Of a DNA stretch of 64,000 nucleotides, positions 51,715 through 60,556 are shown piece by piece; within the stretch, counting starts at the first letter, position 1; each line of letters opens with the position of its first letter. Under the pieces are notes generated by a model. That model ran no database searches. It was not told the origin of the DNA and saw nothing but the letters and a program-made list of their open reading frames with translations. A program made the translations under genes and the position numbers. The stretch is from Arthrobacter sp. Y81 (GTDB lineage: Bacteria > Actinomycetota > Actinomycetes > Actinomycetales > Micrococcaceae), in the NCBI RefSeq assembly GCF_002929335.1, contig NZ_PJIL01000011.1:62001-126000 (forward strand), in the 5' to 3' direction.

Positions 51715-53238
51715 TCAGTCCTGGAAGTATTCGATCTTCGCGCCGATGGTGTTGAGCCGCTCGGCCAGGTCCTCGTACCCGCGCTCGATCACGTAGATGT
51801 TGCGCAGCTCAGACACTCCCCGGGCCGCCAGCATGGCCAGCAGGATGCACGCCGCCGGGCGCAGAGCCGGCGGGCAGCCCACCTCCGCGGCACGCCACCG
51901 CGTGGGACCGTTCACGTAGATCCGGTGCGGATCCAGCAGCTGGACGCGGGCTCCCAGCTTGTTCAGCTCGGTCAGGTAGATGGCGCGGTTCTCGTAGACC
52001 CAGTCGTGGATCATCGTCTGGCCTTCGGCGTTGGCGGCGATGACGGCAAAGAACGGCAGGTTATCGATGTTCAGGCCGGGGAACGGCATCGGGTGGATCT
52101 TGTCCGCGGGGGCATGCAGGGCAGAAGGCTTCGTGGTGACGTCCACCAGCCGCGTGCGCCCGTTGCGGGCAAAGTACTCCCCGGAGATCTCCAGTTCCTG
52201 GCCCATCTGTTCCAGGGTGGCGAGTTCGATTTCCATGAACTCGATGGGGACACGGCGGATGGTGACCTCAGAATTGGTAACGATGCCGGCGGTGATGAGG
52301 CTCATCGCTTCGATGGGGTCCTCGGACGGGAAGTATTCGATGTCGACGTCGATGGACGGCTGCCCGGTGATCTTCAGGGTGGTGGTCCCCACCCCGTCGA
52401 TCACAACGCCCAGCCGCTGCAGGTAGAAGCAGAGGTCCTGGACCATGTAATTGGGGCTGGCGTTGCGGATGACCGTGGTGCCGCGGCGGTGTGCCGCCGC
52501 CATGATCGCGTTTTCGGTGACCGTGTCACCGCGTTCGCTCAGCACGAAAGTGCGGTTGTCGCCGTCGACCGGCGGAGCCTGCACGGAATAGAATCCGGAC
52601 TTGGCTTCCACGGAAAGGCCGAACTGGCGGAGGGCCTGCATGTGCGGCTCCACAGTTCGGGTGCCCAGGTCGCAGCCGCCCGCGTACGGAAGCCGGTACT
52701 CTGCCGACTCGTCCAGGAGCGGCCCCAGCAGCATGATCACGCTGCGGGTGCGCCGGGCGGCTTCCACGTCCATGGAATCAAGGTCCAGGACGGCGGGGCG
52801 GCGGAGCTGCAGGTCGTTGGCGTTGAGCCATGTGCACTCGACACCGATGCTGGTCAGCACCTCGACAATCCGGTTCACTTCCTCGATCCGGGCCAGCCGC
52901 CGCAGCGTGGTGGTGCCGCGGTTGATGAGGCTGGCACAGAGCAGCGCCACGCCGGCGTTCTTGCTGCTGTTGACGTCCACGGAACCGGAGAGGGTGCGGC
53001 CGCCCTCCACCCGAAGGTGCGTCATCTGCGGCCGGCCGACCTTGACGATGCTGCGGCCCACAATGGCCTCGAGCCGCTGGATCATTTTCAGGCTGAGGTT
53101 CTGCTTGCCCTGTTCCATCCGGGCGATGGCGCTCTGGCTGGTTCCCAGCTCGGCCGCCAACTGCCCCTGGGTCCAGCCTTTCTCGCCGCGGGCATCGCGG
53201 AGCAGCAGGCCTACGTGTTCAGCAGTCTCTTGAGTCAT
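51715..53238 (-). CDS. HTH domain fused to MurA-like UDP-GlcNAc 1-carboxyvinyltransferase
   Basis: A 507-residue protein. Residues about 5-65 form an XRE-type HTH (EKGWTQGQLAAELGTSQSAI). From about 70 on is an EPSP-synthase/MurA fold with VNSSKNAGVALLCAS (catalytic Lys), PYAGGCDLGTRTVEPH (Cys and Arg equivalent to MurA Cys115 and Arg120) and MPFPGLNIDNLPFFAV (general-base Asp). The key residues are present, so it could transfer enolpyruvate to UDP-GlcNAc for peptidoglycan. It is probably a second MurA paralog; the HTH suggests a direct regulatory role or a fosfomycin-related function. Confidence 0.9.
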   Translation of the reverse strand: MTQETAEHVGLLLRDARGEKGWTQGQLAAELGTSQSAIARMEQGKQNLSLKMIQRLEAIVGRSIVKVGRPQMTHLRVEGGRTLSGSVDVNSSKNAGVALLCASLINRGTTTLRRLARIEEVNRIVEVLTSIGVECTWLNANDLQLRRPAVLDLDSMDVEAARRTRSVIMLLGPLLDESAEYRLPYAGGCDLGTRTVEPHMQALRQFGLSVEAKSGFYSVQAPPVDGDNRTFVLSERGDTVTENAIMAAAHRRGTTVIRNASPNYMVQDLCFYLQRLGVVIDGVGTTTLKITGQPSIDVDIEYFPSEDPIEAMSLITAGIVTNSEVTIRRVPIEFMEIELATLEQMGQELEISGEYFARNGRTRLVDVTTKPSALHAPADKIHPMPFPGLNIDNLPFFAVIAANAEGQTMIHDWVYENRAIYLTELNKLGARVQLLDPHRIYVNGPTRWRAAEVGCPPALRPAACILLAMLAARGVSELRNIYVIERGYEDLAERLNTIGAKIEYFQD

Positions 53239-53403
53239 ACGACGAAAATATCACGCATGAGCTATTCAGTCCCGCGAAACGCCGGAAAGTGCACTTGAAC
53301 TCGCAAAATATCCACTTCGTGCGATATGTGCGGGATCGCGCAGCCAACGGTTCCGCTGGATCCGGGCTCCGGACCATTGCCCGCCCGGCCGCCGTGAAGC
53401 AGG

Positions 53404-53814
53404 ATGAAGGGAGACAAACCCCGAACCGTTTTCCTGGTTGTGCTCTCCGTTGTCCTGACGTGCGCCCTTGGTGCCTGCTCCTCTGGAGGAACCACCATGC
53501 CTGAAGGAAACGACAATCTGAACAGCCGGATGCTGGAAGCGGCGACCACGGGCACCGAGCTGAGGTTGGCCGATGCCACCGACTTCGCTTGGGACGAGGC
53601 AGGCTTCGTCACCGAGGGGACACCCGCAAAAGATATTGAGGCAGCGTTCGGCGAGGCAGTCACGAGGGAGAACCGCTACACGGCTTCCCCGGCGCTGTTC
53701 ATCTTCCTCAAGGACGGCAAGGTCGCCAAGGCCATTCGTATTATTCCGGACGCCTTCGTCGGGGAGGATGCAAGGAAAAAGTACGGGCGTGACGTCGTGC
53801 TTACGCCGCCGTGA
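53404..53814 (+). CDS. small hypothetical lipoprotein
   Basis: A 136-residue exported protein. The N-terminus has two basic residues, a hydrophobic stretch (TVFLVVLSVVLTC) and a lipobox LGAC with Cys about residue 25. The mature part (TDFAWDEAGFVTEGTPAKDI, LFIFLKDGKVAKAIRI) is a compact mixed alpha/beta domain I do not recognise. A 22-bp tandem duplication covers the last codons and stop. Confidence 0.75.
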   Translation: MKGDKPRTVFLVVLSVVLTCALGACSSGGTTMPEGNDNLNSRMLEAATTGTELRLADATDFAWDEAGFVTEGTPAKDIEAAFGEAVTRENRYTASPALFIFLKDGKVAKAIRIIPDAFVGEDARKKYGRDVVLTPP

Positions 53815-53831
53815 CGTCGTGCTTACGCCGC
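53788..53831. repeat. 22-bp exact tandem duplication at a stop codon
   Basis: A 22-bp unit starting CGTGACGTCGTGCTTACG occurs twice in a row, over the 3' end of the lipoprotein gene. Without the second copy the protein would end TPL-stop in place of TPP-stop. Confidence 0.92.
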
Positions 53832-53908
53832 TGTGAGGCCCCAAGGGATTCCTCAACTGGCGCGAATAATGCTGGCGCGGGACCACTCCGTGGCGGGGCC
53901 CTGGCGGT

Positions 53909-54712
53909 CTATTGCTGCTCGAGGAACACCATGTTCCAGGTTCCCGCACCGACAGCCGCGGCCACGGCCGCGGCGGCAATGAGCAGCCCGCCGAGGACCA
54001 CCCAGATATCCAACGCACTGTACGTCGATTCGCGCGCCCAGGTCCGCTGCGCGCCGCCAAACCCGCGCGCTTCCATGGTGACCGCGAGCCGCGAAGCCCG
54101 GCGGATGGCCTGCACCAGGAGGCCGAAGCTCTGCCCGAGCGTCGCCCGGAGGCGCTGCGCGGGAGTCCCGTGCGAGCCCACGCCCCGGGCGCGCCGGGCC
54201 ATGCCGATGGTCTGCCATTCCTCCGCCATCAGCCCGACCAACCGCATGGCCGCCAGCGTGCCCAGGACAAAGCGGTGAGGCAGCTTAGCCTTCTGGGCGA
54301 GGGCATCCGCAAGGTCGGTGGGGTCCGTGCAGCTCATCAGCAGCACCGCGGGAAGGGCGATCGCCAGTCCCCGCAGCAGGAACCCCAGCCCCAGCTCCAG
54401 CGAGCCTTCGCTGATGGACCAGATGCCGACGTCGAGCAGGATCCGTCCGGTGTCCGGCGCCAGGATCGAGGTGCTCCAGCCGCCCAGCGCAGCCGCCACG
54501 ATCAACGGCCACCCGCGCTGCCACAGCAGCGCGACAGTCAGGCCGGCCAGCGGGAAGAGCAGCAGTTCGAAGGCCAGCGCCACGGAGGCGGACACCCAGT
54601 CGATGGACAGCGCCAGAACCACGGTCATGAGCATCACGACGCCGAATTTGGCCAGCGGATTGGCCCGGGTGAGCAGGGCATGGTTGGCGTGCAGGGTCAA
54701 GGCTTCCCTCAT
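53909..54712 (-). CDS. ykoC: ECF transporter transmembrane (T) component, YkoC-like
   Basis: A 267-residue EcfT protein: LLTRANPLAKFGVVMLMTVV at the start, several hydrophobic helices, and the coupling-helix motifs MRLVGLMAEEWQTIGMARRARG and AIRRASRLAVTMEARGFG (Ala-Arg-Gly signatures). It links the S component to the ATPase. Its ATG overlaps the ykoD stop by four bases. It is the third gene of a TPP-riboswitch operon. Confidence 0.92.
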   Translation of the reverse strand: MREALTLHANHALLTRANPLAKFGVVMLMTVVLALSIDWVSASVALAFELLLFPLAGLTVALLWQRGWPLIVAAALGGWSTSILAPDTGRILLDVGIWSISEGSLELGLGFLLRGLAIALPAVLLMSCTDPTDLADALAQKAKLPHRFVLGTLAAMRLVGLMAEEWQTIGMARRARGVGSHGTPAQRLRATLGQSFGLLVQAIRRASRLAVTMEARGFGGAQRTWARESTYSALDIWVVLGGLLIAAAAVAAAVGAGTWNMVFLEQQ

Positions 54713-56340
54713 GGCGCGGCCACCTCGGGATTGCGCGGGCCGGGTTCCCGCGCAGCAAGATTGAGCTGGGGCGCGCCAAGTTTCAGCTCGGTGCCGCCCA
54801 GGACGTCGCTGAACTCCTGGTCGTGGGTCACGGACACCACGGCCGTGCCGGCGTCGAGGAGTTCGGAGAGGAAGGACGCCAGTTCCGCCCAGGTGTTGGC
54901 GTCCTGACCGAACGTGGGCTCATCGAGGATCAGCACCCGGGGATGGGCGGCCAGGACGGTGGCGACGGACAGCCTGCGCTTCTCGCCGCCTGAGAGTGTG
55001 TAAGGGTTCGCGTCGACGAGTTTGGTCAGCCGGAGGCGCTCCAGCAGTTCGTCCACGCGTTCCTCTCCGTGGCCCAGGTGCCGGGGGCCGAACATCAGCT
55101 CGTCCAGCACCCGGCCGGTGACGAACTGGTGCTCCGGCTCCTGGAACACGGTTCCGATCCGCGCGATCAGCTGATCCGCCTTCCATTTGTACGGGTCGAT
55201 TCCGGCGCCGTCACTGAGGTCGACCGTGGCGGATACCGTGCCCGCCACCGGCTGGAGCAGCCCGGCGAGGGTCAGGGCGAACGTGGATTTCCCGGAGCCG
55301 TTGGGGCCGGTGATGGTCAGCGCCTGTCCGGCCCGGACCTGCGCTGTGATGCCGGACTGCACCGGGACCGGTGGAACGGTTTTGAAACGCCGGCGGCGGG
55401 GACGCTCGCGGGAAACCGCCAGGCTTTCCGCAGCCAGCAGCAGGTCCCCGTCAGCGGGCACTCCGGCACCGCGCCCGCCAGTGGCACCCGGCACTCCGGT
55501 GGCACCGGAACGCGTCCGGGTGGCAGGCACGTACCCGGGCACCCAGACGCCGGCGGCCACGAGCATGTCCCGGGCCTGCGCCAGGACCTGGTCCGGGGAC
55601 CCGTCCAGGAGCACTGCGGATTCCGTGGCCGATCCCGGCTGCAGCACCACAATCCGGTCCACGAGGTCCTTCCACACGCCCACGCGGTGCTCCACCACCA
55701 CCAGCGTTGCCCCCGTTTTGTCCAGGCACCGGCCCACGGCGTCGCGGACCTCCAGCACACCGTCGGGGTCAAGGTTGGCCGTGGGTTCGTCCAGGAGCAA
55801 CAGTCCCGGGCGCATGGCGAGGATACCGGCGAGCGCAAGGCGCTGCTTCTGGCCGCCGGACAGGGCCGACGTCGGGTGGTCCAGCGGCAGGTGGGCCAGC
55901 CCGACGTCGTCGAGCGCCTCCCCCACACGCTTCCAGATGTCCCCGCGCGGTACGGACAGGTTTTCGGCGCCGAAGGCGACGTCGTCCCCCAAACGGGAGA
56001 GGACCACCTGCGTCTCGGGGTCCTGCTGCATCAGCCCGGCTCGCCCGCGCTGGGCGCGCGGCGGGGCGCCGTCGATCAGCAGGGTGCCGGTCTCGTCGGA
56101 GTCCTCGGCGTCCGGGGTGCCCCCGTGGTGGGCGCCGGCGTCGCTGTCACCGAGCACTCCGGCAAGGGCATGCAGCAGCGTGGACTTGCCCGCGCCGGAG
56201 GGGCCGAGGAGCAGTACGCGTTCGCCCGGCTGAATTTCCAGGTCGAGGCCATGGACTGCCGGCTGGGACCGGCCGGCGTGCCGCCAGCCCCAGCCCCGGG
56301 CCGTGACCGCCGCGGGGCGGACGCTGTCGGAAAACGTCAT
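54709..56340 (-). CDS. ykoD: ECF transporter duplicated ATPase, YkoD-like
   Basis: A 543-residue protein with two ABC ATPase domains in one chain. Domain 1 has GPSGAGKSTLL, LSGGQKQRLALAGI and LLLLDEPTANLD; domain 2 has GPNGSGKSTFA, LSGGEKRRLSVATV and VLILDEPTFGQD. Fused A1-A2 ATPases are characteristic of YkoD in the HMP/thiamine-precursor ECF system. A variable Pro/Gly linker lies between the domains. Confidence 0.94.
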   Translation of the reverse strand: MTFSDSVRPAAVTARGWGWRHAGRSQPAVHGLDLEIQPGERVLLLGPSGAGKSTLLHALAGVLGDSDAGAHHGGTPDAEDSDETGTLLIDGAPPRAQRGRAGLMQQDPETQVVLSRLGDDVAFGAENLSVPRGDIWKRVGEALDDVGLAHLPLDHPTSALSGGQKQRLALAGILAMRPGLLLLDEPTANLDPDGVLEVRDAVGRCLDKTGATLVVVEHRVGVWKDLVDRIVVLQPGSATESAVLLDGSPDQVLAQARDMLVAAGVWVPGYVPATRTRSGATGVPGATGGRGAGVPADGDLLLAAESLAVSRERPRRRRFKTVPPVPVQSGITAQVRAGQALTITGPNGSGKSTFALTLAGLLQPVAGTVSATVDLSDGAGIDPYKWKADQLIARIGTVFQEPEHQFVTGRVLDELMFGPRHLGHGEERVDELLERLRLTKLVDANPYTLSGGEKRRLSVATVLAAHPRVLILDEPTFGQDANTWAELASFLSELLDAGTAVVSVTHDQEFSDVLGGTELKLGAPQLNLAAREPGPRNPEVAAP

Positions 56341-56356
56341 GAGCAGTGTGCCGTCA

Positions 56357-56989
56357 TCAGGAGAAGACGGGCTCCGTGGCTGCCTTGCGGGAGGCGAAGG
56401 AGCTCAGCACGCCGGTCCTGGCCAGGCCGCGCGTGGCGATCCAGGACAGCGCCCCAGCGATGATGGCGCCTGAGATGGCGGTGAAGATGATGTAGGCCAG
56501 TTTGTCACCGGCAGCGTATGCGATGTTCCAGCCCCACGGCGCGAACGCATCGTTCAGTCCGCAGAAGAAGCCTGCCGCGGCACCGGCCAGCAGCGAAACG
56601 GGCAGGTTGAACTTCTTGTAGACGAACACGGCGAAAATGATTTCCGCGCCGAGGCCCTGCACGAAGCCGGAGAACAGCACGGACGCGCCGTACTGCGAGC
56701 CCATGATCAGCTCCCCGGTGGCAGCCACGGTTTCGCAGAAGATGGCAGCGCCCGGTTTGCGGATGATCAGCATGCCCAGGACGGCGGGAATCATCCAGCC
56801 GCCGGCGATGAGGCCGGTCAGCGGCGGGTAGACGGCGTTCATGGGCGGCGAAACAGCGGCGGCACCCTGGGACCACGCCCAGAAAATAACTCCGCCGGCC
56901 ACGGCGATCAACGCGGCAACAACAATGTCCACCACGCGCCAGCTCTTCTTGCCGTGGTGCAACGTCTGCTTTGCAGAAATATCAGTCAT
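56357..56989 (-). CDS. ykoE: ECF transporter S component for a thiamine precursor, YkoE-like
   Basis: A 210-residue membrane protein with about six helices (VVDIVVAALIAVAGGVIFWA, AGGWMIPAVLGMLII, VLFSGFVQGLGAEIIFAVFV and more). YkoE is the substrate-binding unit for hydroxymethylpyrimidine or a related thiamine precursor. The start at 56989 is set by GGAGGAAG; the longer frame runs into the TPP riboswitch. The riboswitch and the ykoDC partners make the call firm. Confidence 0.93.
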   Translation of the reverse strand: MTDISAKQTLHHGKKSWRVVDIVVAALIAVAGGVIFWAWSQGAAAVSPPMNAVYPPLTGLIAGGWMIPAVLGMLIIRKPGAAIFCETVAATGELIMGSQYGASVLFSGFVQGLGAEIIFAVFVYKKFNLPVSLLAGAAAGFFCGLNDAFAPWGWNIAYAAGDKLAYIIFTAISGAIIAGALSWIATRGLARTGVLSSFASRKAATEPVFS

Positions 56990-57071
56990 GTCTTCCTCCT
57001 GAGGTACAGGAGGGGAGAGTGCTTCCCGGCCGGACCGCGGCTTCCGCCGCCTGCTGCCGGACACTCTGAGA

Positions 57072-57199
57072 ACTCGACTCCCTTGCGCCGGTACTAACCG
57101 GATCAGGTTCGAGGGTCTGCGGCTGTCCGCACTCTCAGCGCCCGCCTCCGGTTCCCCTGGACTGCTCCAGTGATGCCCGACGGCGACGCTCCCCTGTCG
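57072..57199 (-). ncRNA. TPP (THI-element) riboswitch
   Basis: Read on the minus strand: ACAGGGGAGC at the 5' side, CTGAGAGTGCGG in the middle, then GACCCTCGAACCTGATCCGG and GCGCAAGGGAG at the 3' side. These are the conserved CUGAGA and ACCUGAUC blocks of the thiamine-pyrophosphate aptamer. It lies about 80 bp upstream of ykoE and would shut the transporter off when TPP is high. Confidence 0.95.
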
Positions 57200-57380
57200 T
57201 ATCAAATCGCCCTTGTGGGCGTTGATCAGTTTACACCCGGGGGCCCGCGAAATCCCGGGGGAAGTTGTCACATTCGGGCGGCCCGCCGCCTTGTTCCGGG
57301 GACGAGGCTGACCGTGCTCCGCGCACCGATGGGGCTAGGCTAGGGGAAGCCCTGTTTCCGTCGCCTTAGGAGTACCTGGA

Positions 57381-57644
57381 ATGAGTCTTTTCATCAAGCT
57401 GCTTGGAACCGGAGTGAGCCTGCTGGCCGGATTCGCCGGCACCAAGGCCGTTGACGTTGTCTGGGAAAAGGTCACCGGCAGGAAGCCGCCCAAGGGCGAC
57501 AAGGATGACGTTCCCACCACCCTGCGCAGCGCCCTGACCTTTGCCCTGATTTCGGCAGCCGTCAGCGCGATCATCCAGGTTTTGGCCAACCGCGGCACCC
57601 AGCGTGCCATCACCCGCTTCGCCAAGAGCCAGGACATCGTCTAG
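57381..57644 (+). CDS. DUF4235 small membrane protein
   Basis: An 87-residue protein of the actinobacterial DUF4235 family. One N-terminal helix (FIKLLGTGVSLLAGFAGT), a short VVWEKVTGRKPPKGD loop, a second helix (ALTFALISAAVSAIIQVLA) and a basic tail. Function unknown. It stands alone on the plus strand between two minus-strand operons. Confidence 0.9.
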   Translation: MSLFIKLLGTGVSLLAGFAGTKAVDVVWEKVTGRKPPKGDKDDVPTTLRSALTFALISAAVSAIIQVLANRGTQRAITRFAKSQDIV

Positions 57645-57697
57645 CAGTCAGCGCTTCCACGGCGCCGGCGTCCGGGCCCCGCGGGTGAGTCCGGGCC

Positions 57698-57733
57698 CCA
57701 GGCTTAGGCCGGGCATCCAGGCTTAGGCCGGGC
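57698..57733. repeat. 17-bp direct repeat at the mrpG stop
   Basis: CCAGGCTTAGGCCGGGC occurs at 57698-57714 and 57717-57733, period 19. The second copy contains the mrpG stop codon and last codons, so the gene end was duplicated. Confidence 0.85.
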
Positions 57734-58130
57734 CGCTTGCTTCGTCGTCGTCCGCGTCACGTTTGTCGGCGGCTTTCTGCACCACGGCTTCCAGCTCGTC
57801 CGTGGTGAGGAGTTCCCTGTGCAGGTGCTTGGTGCGGTACCCGGCCCTGCCCACCATGTGCGCGGACACCGGCACGGTGAGCAGCTGGAAGATCCACGCC
57901 ACAAACAACACGGGCCACACCCACCAGGTCCGCAGCTGCAGGCCCACCGCTGCCAGCAGCAGGAAGAGGCCCAGCACCTGGGGCTTGGTGGCGGCGTGCA
58001 TCCTGCTCATCAGGTCGGGGAAGCGCAGCAGGCCAACGGCCGCGCCGAGGGACATCAGGGCGCCCACCACCATGAAGACGGCAGAGACCGTGTCAATGAC
58101 TGTGTCCACGCCGGATACCTCAGGATTCAT
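57723..58130 (-). CDS. mrpG: Na+/H+ antiporter subunit G
   Basis: A 135-residue MnhG/MrpG protein with three helices (VSAVFMVVGALMSLGAAVGLLR...). The family block RFPDLMSRMHAATKPQVLG is present, and the tail is acidic (KRDADDDEASGPA). It is the last gene of the mrp operon and overlaps mrpF by 11 bp. It is part of the membrane complex exchanging cytoplasmic Na+ for H+. Confidence 0.94.
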   Translation of the reverse strand: MNPEVSGVDTVIDTVSAVFMVVGALMSLGAAVGLLRFPDLMSRMHAATKPQVLGLFLLLAAVGLQLRTWWVWPVLFVAWIFQLLTVPVSAHMVGRAGYRTKHLHRELLTTDELEAVVQKAADKRDADDDEASGPA

Positions 58131-58398
58131 TGGGCTGCTCCCGCCGGTCCGCCACGAAGCGGGCCACGGTCACGGACCCGATGAACCCGATGATGGACAG
58201 CGCCACGAGCAGCATCAGGTTGTTCAGATGCCGGTTGACGGCCATGTCTATGCAGAGCGTGGCCCCGATGATGGCCAGCAGCACGTCGGAGGCAAGGACC
58301 CGGTCCAGCAGGGACGGGCCGATGGCGATGCGGACAATTGCCCCGGCCGCCGCGAGGGACAGGATCACAGCGGTCACGGTCAGCACGATCTCCATCAT
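58120..58398 (-). CDS. mrpF: Na+/H+ antiporter subunit F
   Basis: A 92-residue three-helix MnhF/MrpF protein. The family motif GPSLLDRVLASDVLLAIIG is clear, followed by LNNLMLLVALSIIGFIGSV. It overlaps mrpE by four bases at its start and mrpG by eleven at its end, so all are translated from one message. Confidence 0.94.
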   Translation of the reverse strand: MMEIVLTVTAVILSLAAAGAIVRIAIGPSLLDRVLASDVLLAIIGATLCIDMAVNRHLNNLMLLVALSIIGFIGSVTVARFVADRREQPNES

Positions 58399-58940
58399 GA
58401 GGCCACCTCCTGTTTCAGCTCGGCAAGTTCCTCTTTGGTGCCCATGATCCTGATCAGCCCGGCCTCGGTGTCCCGGACTTCCTTACGCAGGCTCATCACG
58501 TCCTCCCCGTTGCGGACGTTCAGTCCATGGATGTACAGCGTGGACGTGGAGCGGTCCACCTCCACCACCAGCGAGCCGGGAATCAGCGAGATGACGTGGC
58601 CGGTGGCGGTCACCATCAGGTCCGAATGGCTGCGGAGCTGGACGGCCACGACGGCGTTGCTCACCTTAGGACCGCGGGCCACGGCCAGGTAGAGCACCTG
58701 GAAGCTGGCGGCCACCACCTTGCCCAGGAACACGATCGCGAACGGGACGGCACGCACAACGCTGAAGCGGCCGCCCAGTTCCACCGGGGGCAGGTAGAAC
58801 AGCCTGGCCACCACCACCGCGATGAGCGCCCCGAACAGGAGGTTGCCGGGGCTGAAGTCCTGCCAGAGCGCCGCCCAGACAAACACCAGCCAGACCAGGA
58901 GCGGCAGCTCCTGGCGGAGGGAGATCCGCCGTCGGCTCAT
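58395..58940 (-). CDS. mrpE: Na+/H+ antiporter subunit E
   Basis: A 181-residue MnhE/MrpE protein with membrane helices near the N-terminus (ELPLLVWLVFVWAALWQDFS). The cytoplasmic domain contains VISLIPGSLVVEVDRSTSTLY and IHGLNVRNGEDV, as in the family. It overlaps mrpD by four bases. Confidence 0.94.
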   Translation of the reverse strand: MSRRRISLRQELPLLVWLVFVWAALWQDFSPGNLLFGALIAVVVARLFYLPPVELGGRFSVVRAVPFAIVFLGKVVAASFQVLYLAVARGPKVSNAVVAVQLRSHSDLMVTATGHVISLIPGSLVVEVDRSTSTLYIHGLNVRNGEDVMSLRKEVRDTEAGLIRIMGTKEELAELKQEVAS

Positions 58941-60556
58941 TTGTGCGCCTCCTGCCGGGCAGGTTCAGGCTGGGCAATCGGGGGCACCGGCGCGTTCTCG
59001 CCCAGCACCGCCTGGATGTAGGCGGACCGGTCCAGCATCTCGACGGCGGACTGGTCCGCCACCCGGAACAGCGGCCCGGCGAAGACGGTAAGCGCCACGC
59101 CGAAGATCACCAACCCCAGGGTTGATCCCACCATGGTCCGCGGCAGCAGCGTGACATTGCGCTTGCCCGCACGGTCGCCCGAATCGGCGTCCTCGGGGGA
59201 GGCCAGCAGCACGGGATCCGGGTTCTCAGCGTCCTCAGGCTTGCGCCAGAACGCACGGTTCCATACCCGGGCAATGGCCAGGAGCGTCAGCAGGCTGGTC
59301 AGGACGCCGCCGATCACCAAGGCATAGGCCAGCGGTGTGCCGAGCGCCACGCCGGCCTGCATCAGCCCAAGCTTTCCCAGGAAGCCCGAGAACGGGGGGA
59401 TCCCGGCCAGGTTCATGGCGGGAACGAAGAACAGCAGGGCAAGCACCGGGGACAGCTTGGCGAGTCCGGCAACGCGGTCGATCGACGAGCTTCCGCCGCG
59501 TCGTTCGATCAGGCCCGTAACCAGGAACAGGCTGGTCTGGATGGTGATGTGGTGGGCCACATAGAACACCGCCGCGCCCAGCCCCGCCACGGAGGACATG
59601 GCCAGCCCGAACACCATGTAGCCGATGTGGCTTACCAGGGTGAAGGAGAGCAGACGCTTGATGTCGCTCTGCGCCAACGCGCCCAGGATTCCGACCACCA
59701 TGGTCAGCAGCGCCGCCACCATCAGGGGAGTGTTCAGCGAATCCCCCGGAAAGAGGAGCGTCTCGGTGCGCACCATCGCGTAGACGCCCACTTTGGTCAG
59801 CAGGCCGGCGAACACGGCAGTGACGGGTGCCGGCGCCGTCGGGTACGAGTCAGGCAGCCAGAAGGACAGCGGGAAGACGGCCGCCTTGATGCCGAATGCC
59901 ACGAGCAGCATCACGTGCAGCAGCATCTGCGTTCCCGGGTCCAGGTCCGCCAGCTTGATGGCCAGGTCAGCCATGTTGATGGTTCCGGTAGCCCCGTAGA
60001 TCATGGCGATCGCGATCAGGAACAGGACGGATGACACCACGGAGACCACCACATAGGTCACGCCGGCGCGGATGCGGGGGCCGGTTCCGCCGAGGGTCAT
60101 CAGCACGTAGCTGGCTGTCAGCAGGATCTCGAACCCCACATAGAGGTTGAAAAGGTCCCCTGACAGGAACGCGTTGGACACCCCGGCCACCAGGATCAGG
60201 TAGGTGGGGTGGAAGATCGACAGCGGGGCGTCCTGGTCGCCGTCGGCCATGCCTTGGCCGGTGGCGTACACCAGCACCGCGAGGCTGACCGTGGAGGAGA
60301 CCACCAGCATCAGGGAGGAGAACTGGTCCACTACCATCACGATGCCCCACGGCGGCAGCCAGCCGCCGATGTTGACGGCCGCGGTTCCGCCGTCCCACAC
60401 GGAAGCCAGCAGGATGCACTCCAGCAGGAGGGTCAGGGACAGCAGCGTGATGCTGACCACCCGCTGGGCCCGCGAGTGCCGGATCAGCACGAACGTCAGG
60501 GCGGCACCGAGGATGGGAAGTACGACGGCGAGCGGGGCAAAGCTTGCGATGTTCAC
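58937..60556 (-). CDS. mrpD: Na+/H+ antiporter subunit D
   Basis: A 539-residue NuoM/NuoN-like antiporter subunit with about 14 helices. The core has SNAFLSGDLFNLYVGFEILL, the Lys-bearing helix region GIKAAVFPLSFWLPDSYPTA and LAQSDIKRLLSFTLVSHIGY, matching the proton-channel residues of complex I relatives. The C-terminus is acidic (PEDAENPDPVLL). The ATG overlaps the mrpC stop. Confidence 0.95.
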   Translation of the reverse strand: MNIASFAPLAVVLPILGAALTFVLIRHSRAQRVVSITLLSLTLLLECILLASVWDGGTAAVNIGGWLPPWGIVMVVDQFSSLMLVVSSTVSLAVLVYATGQGMADGDQDAPLSIFHPTYLILVAGVSNAFLSGDLFNLYVGFEILLTASYVLMTLGGTGPRIRAGVTYVVVSVVSSVLFLIAIAMIYGATGTINMADLAIKLADLDPGTQMLLHVMLLVAFGIKAAVFPLSFWLPDSYPTAPAPVTAVFAGLLTKVGVYAMVRTETLLFPGDSLNTPLMVAALLTMVVGILGALAQSDIKRLLSFTLVSHIGYMVFGLAMSSVAGLGAAVFYVAHHITIQTSLFLVTGLIERRGGSSSIDRVAGLAKLSPVLALLFFVPAMNLAGIPPFSGFLGKLGLMQAGVALGTPLAYALVIGGVLTSLLTLLAIARVWNRAFWRKPEDAENPDPVLLASPEDADSGDRAGKRNVTLLPRTMVGSTLGLVIFGVALTVFAGPLFRVADQSAVEMLDRSAYIQAVLGENAPVPPIAQPEPARQEAHK

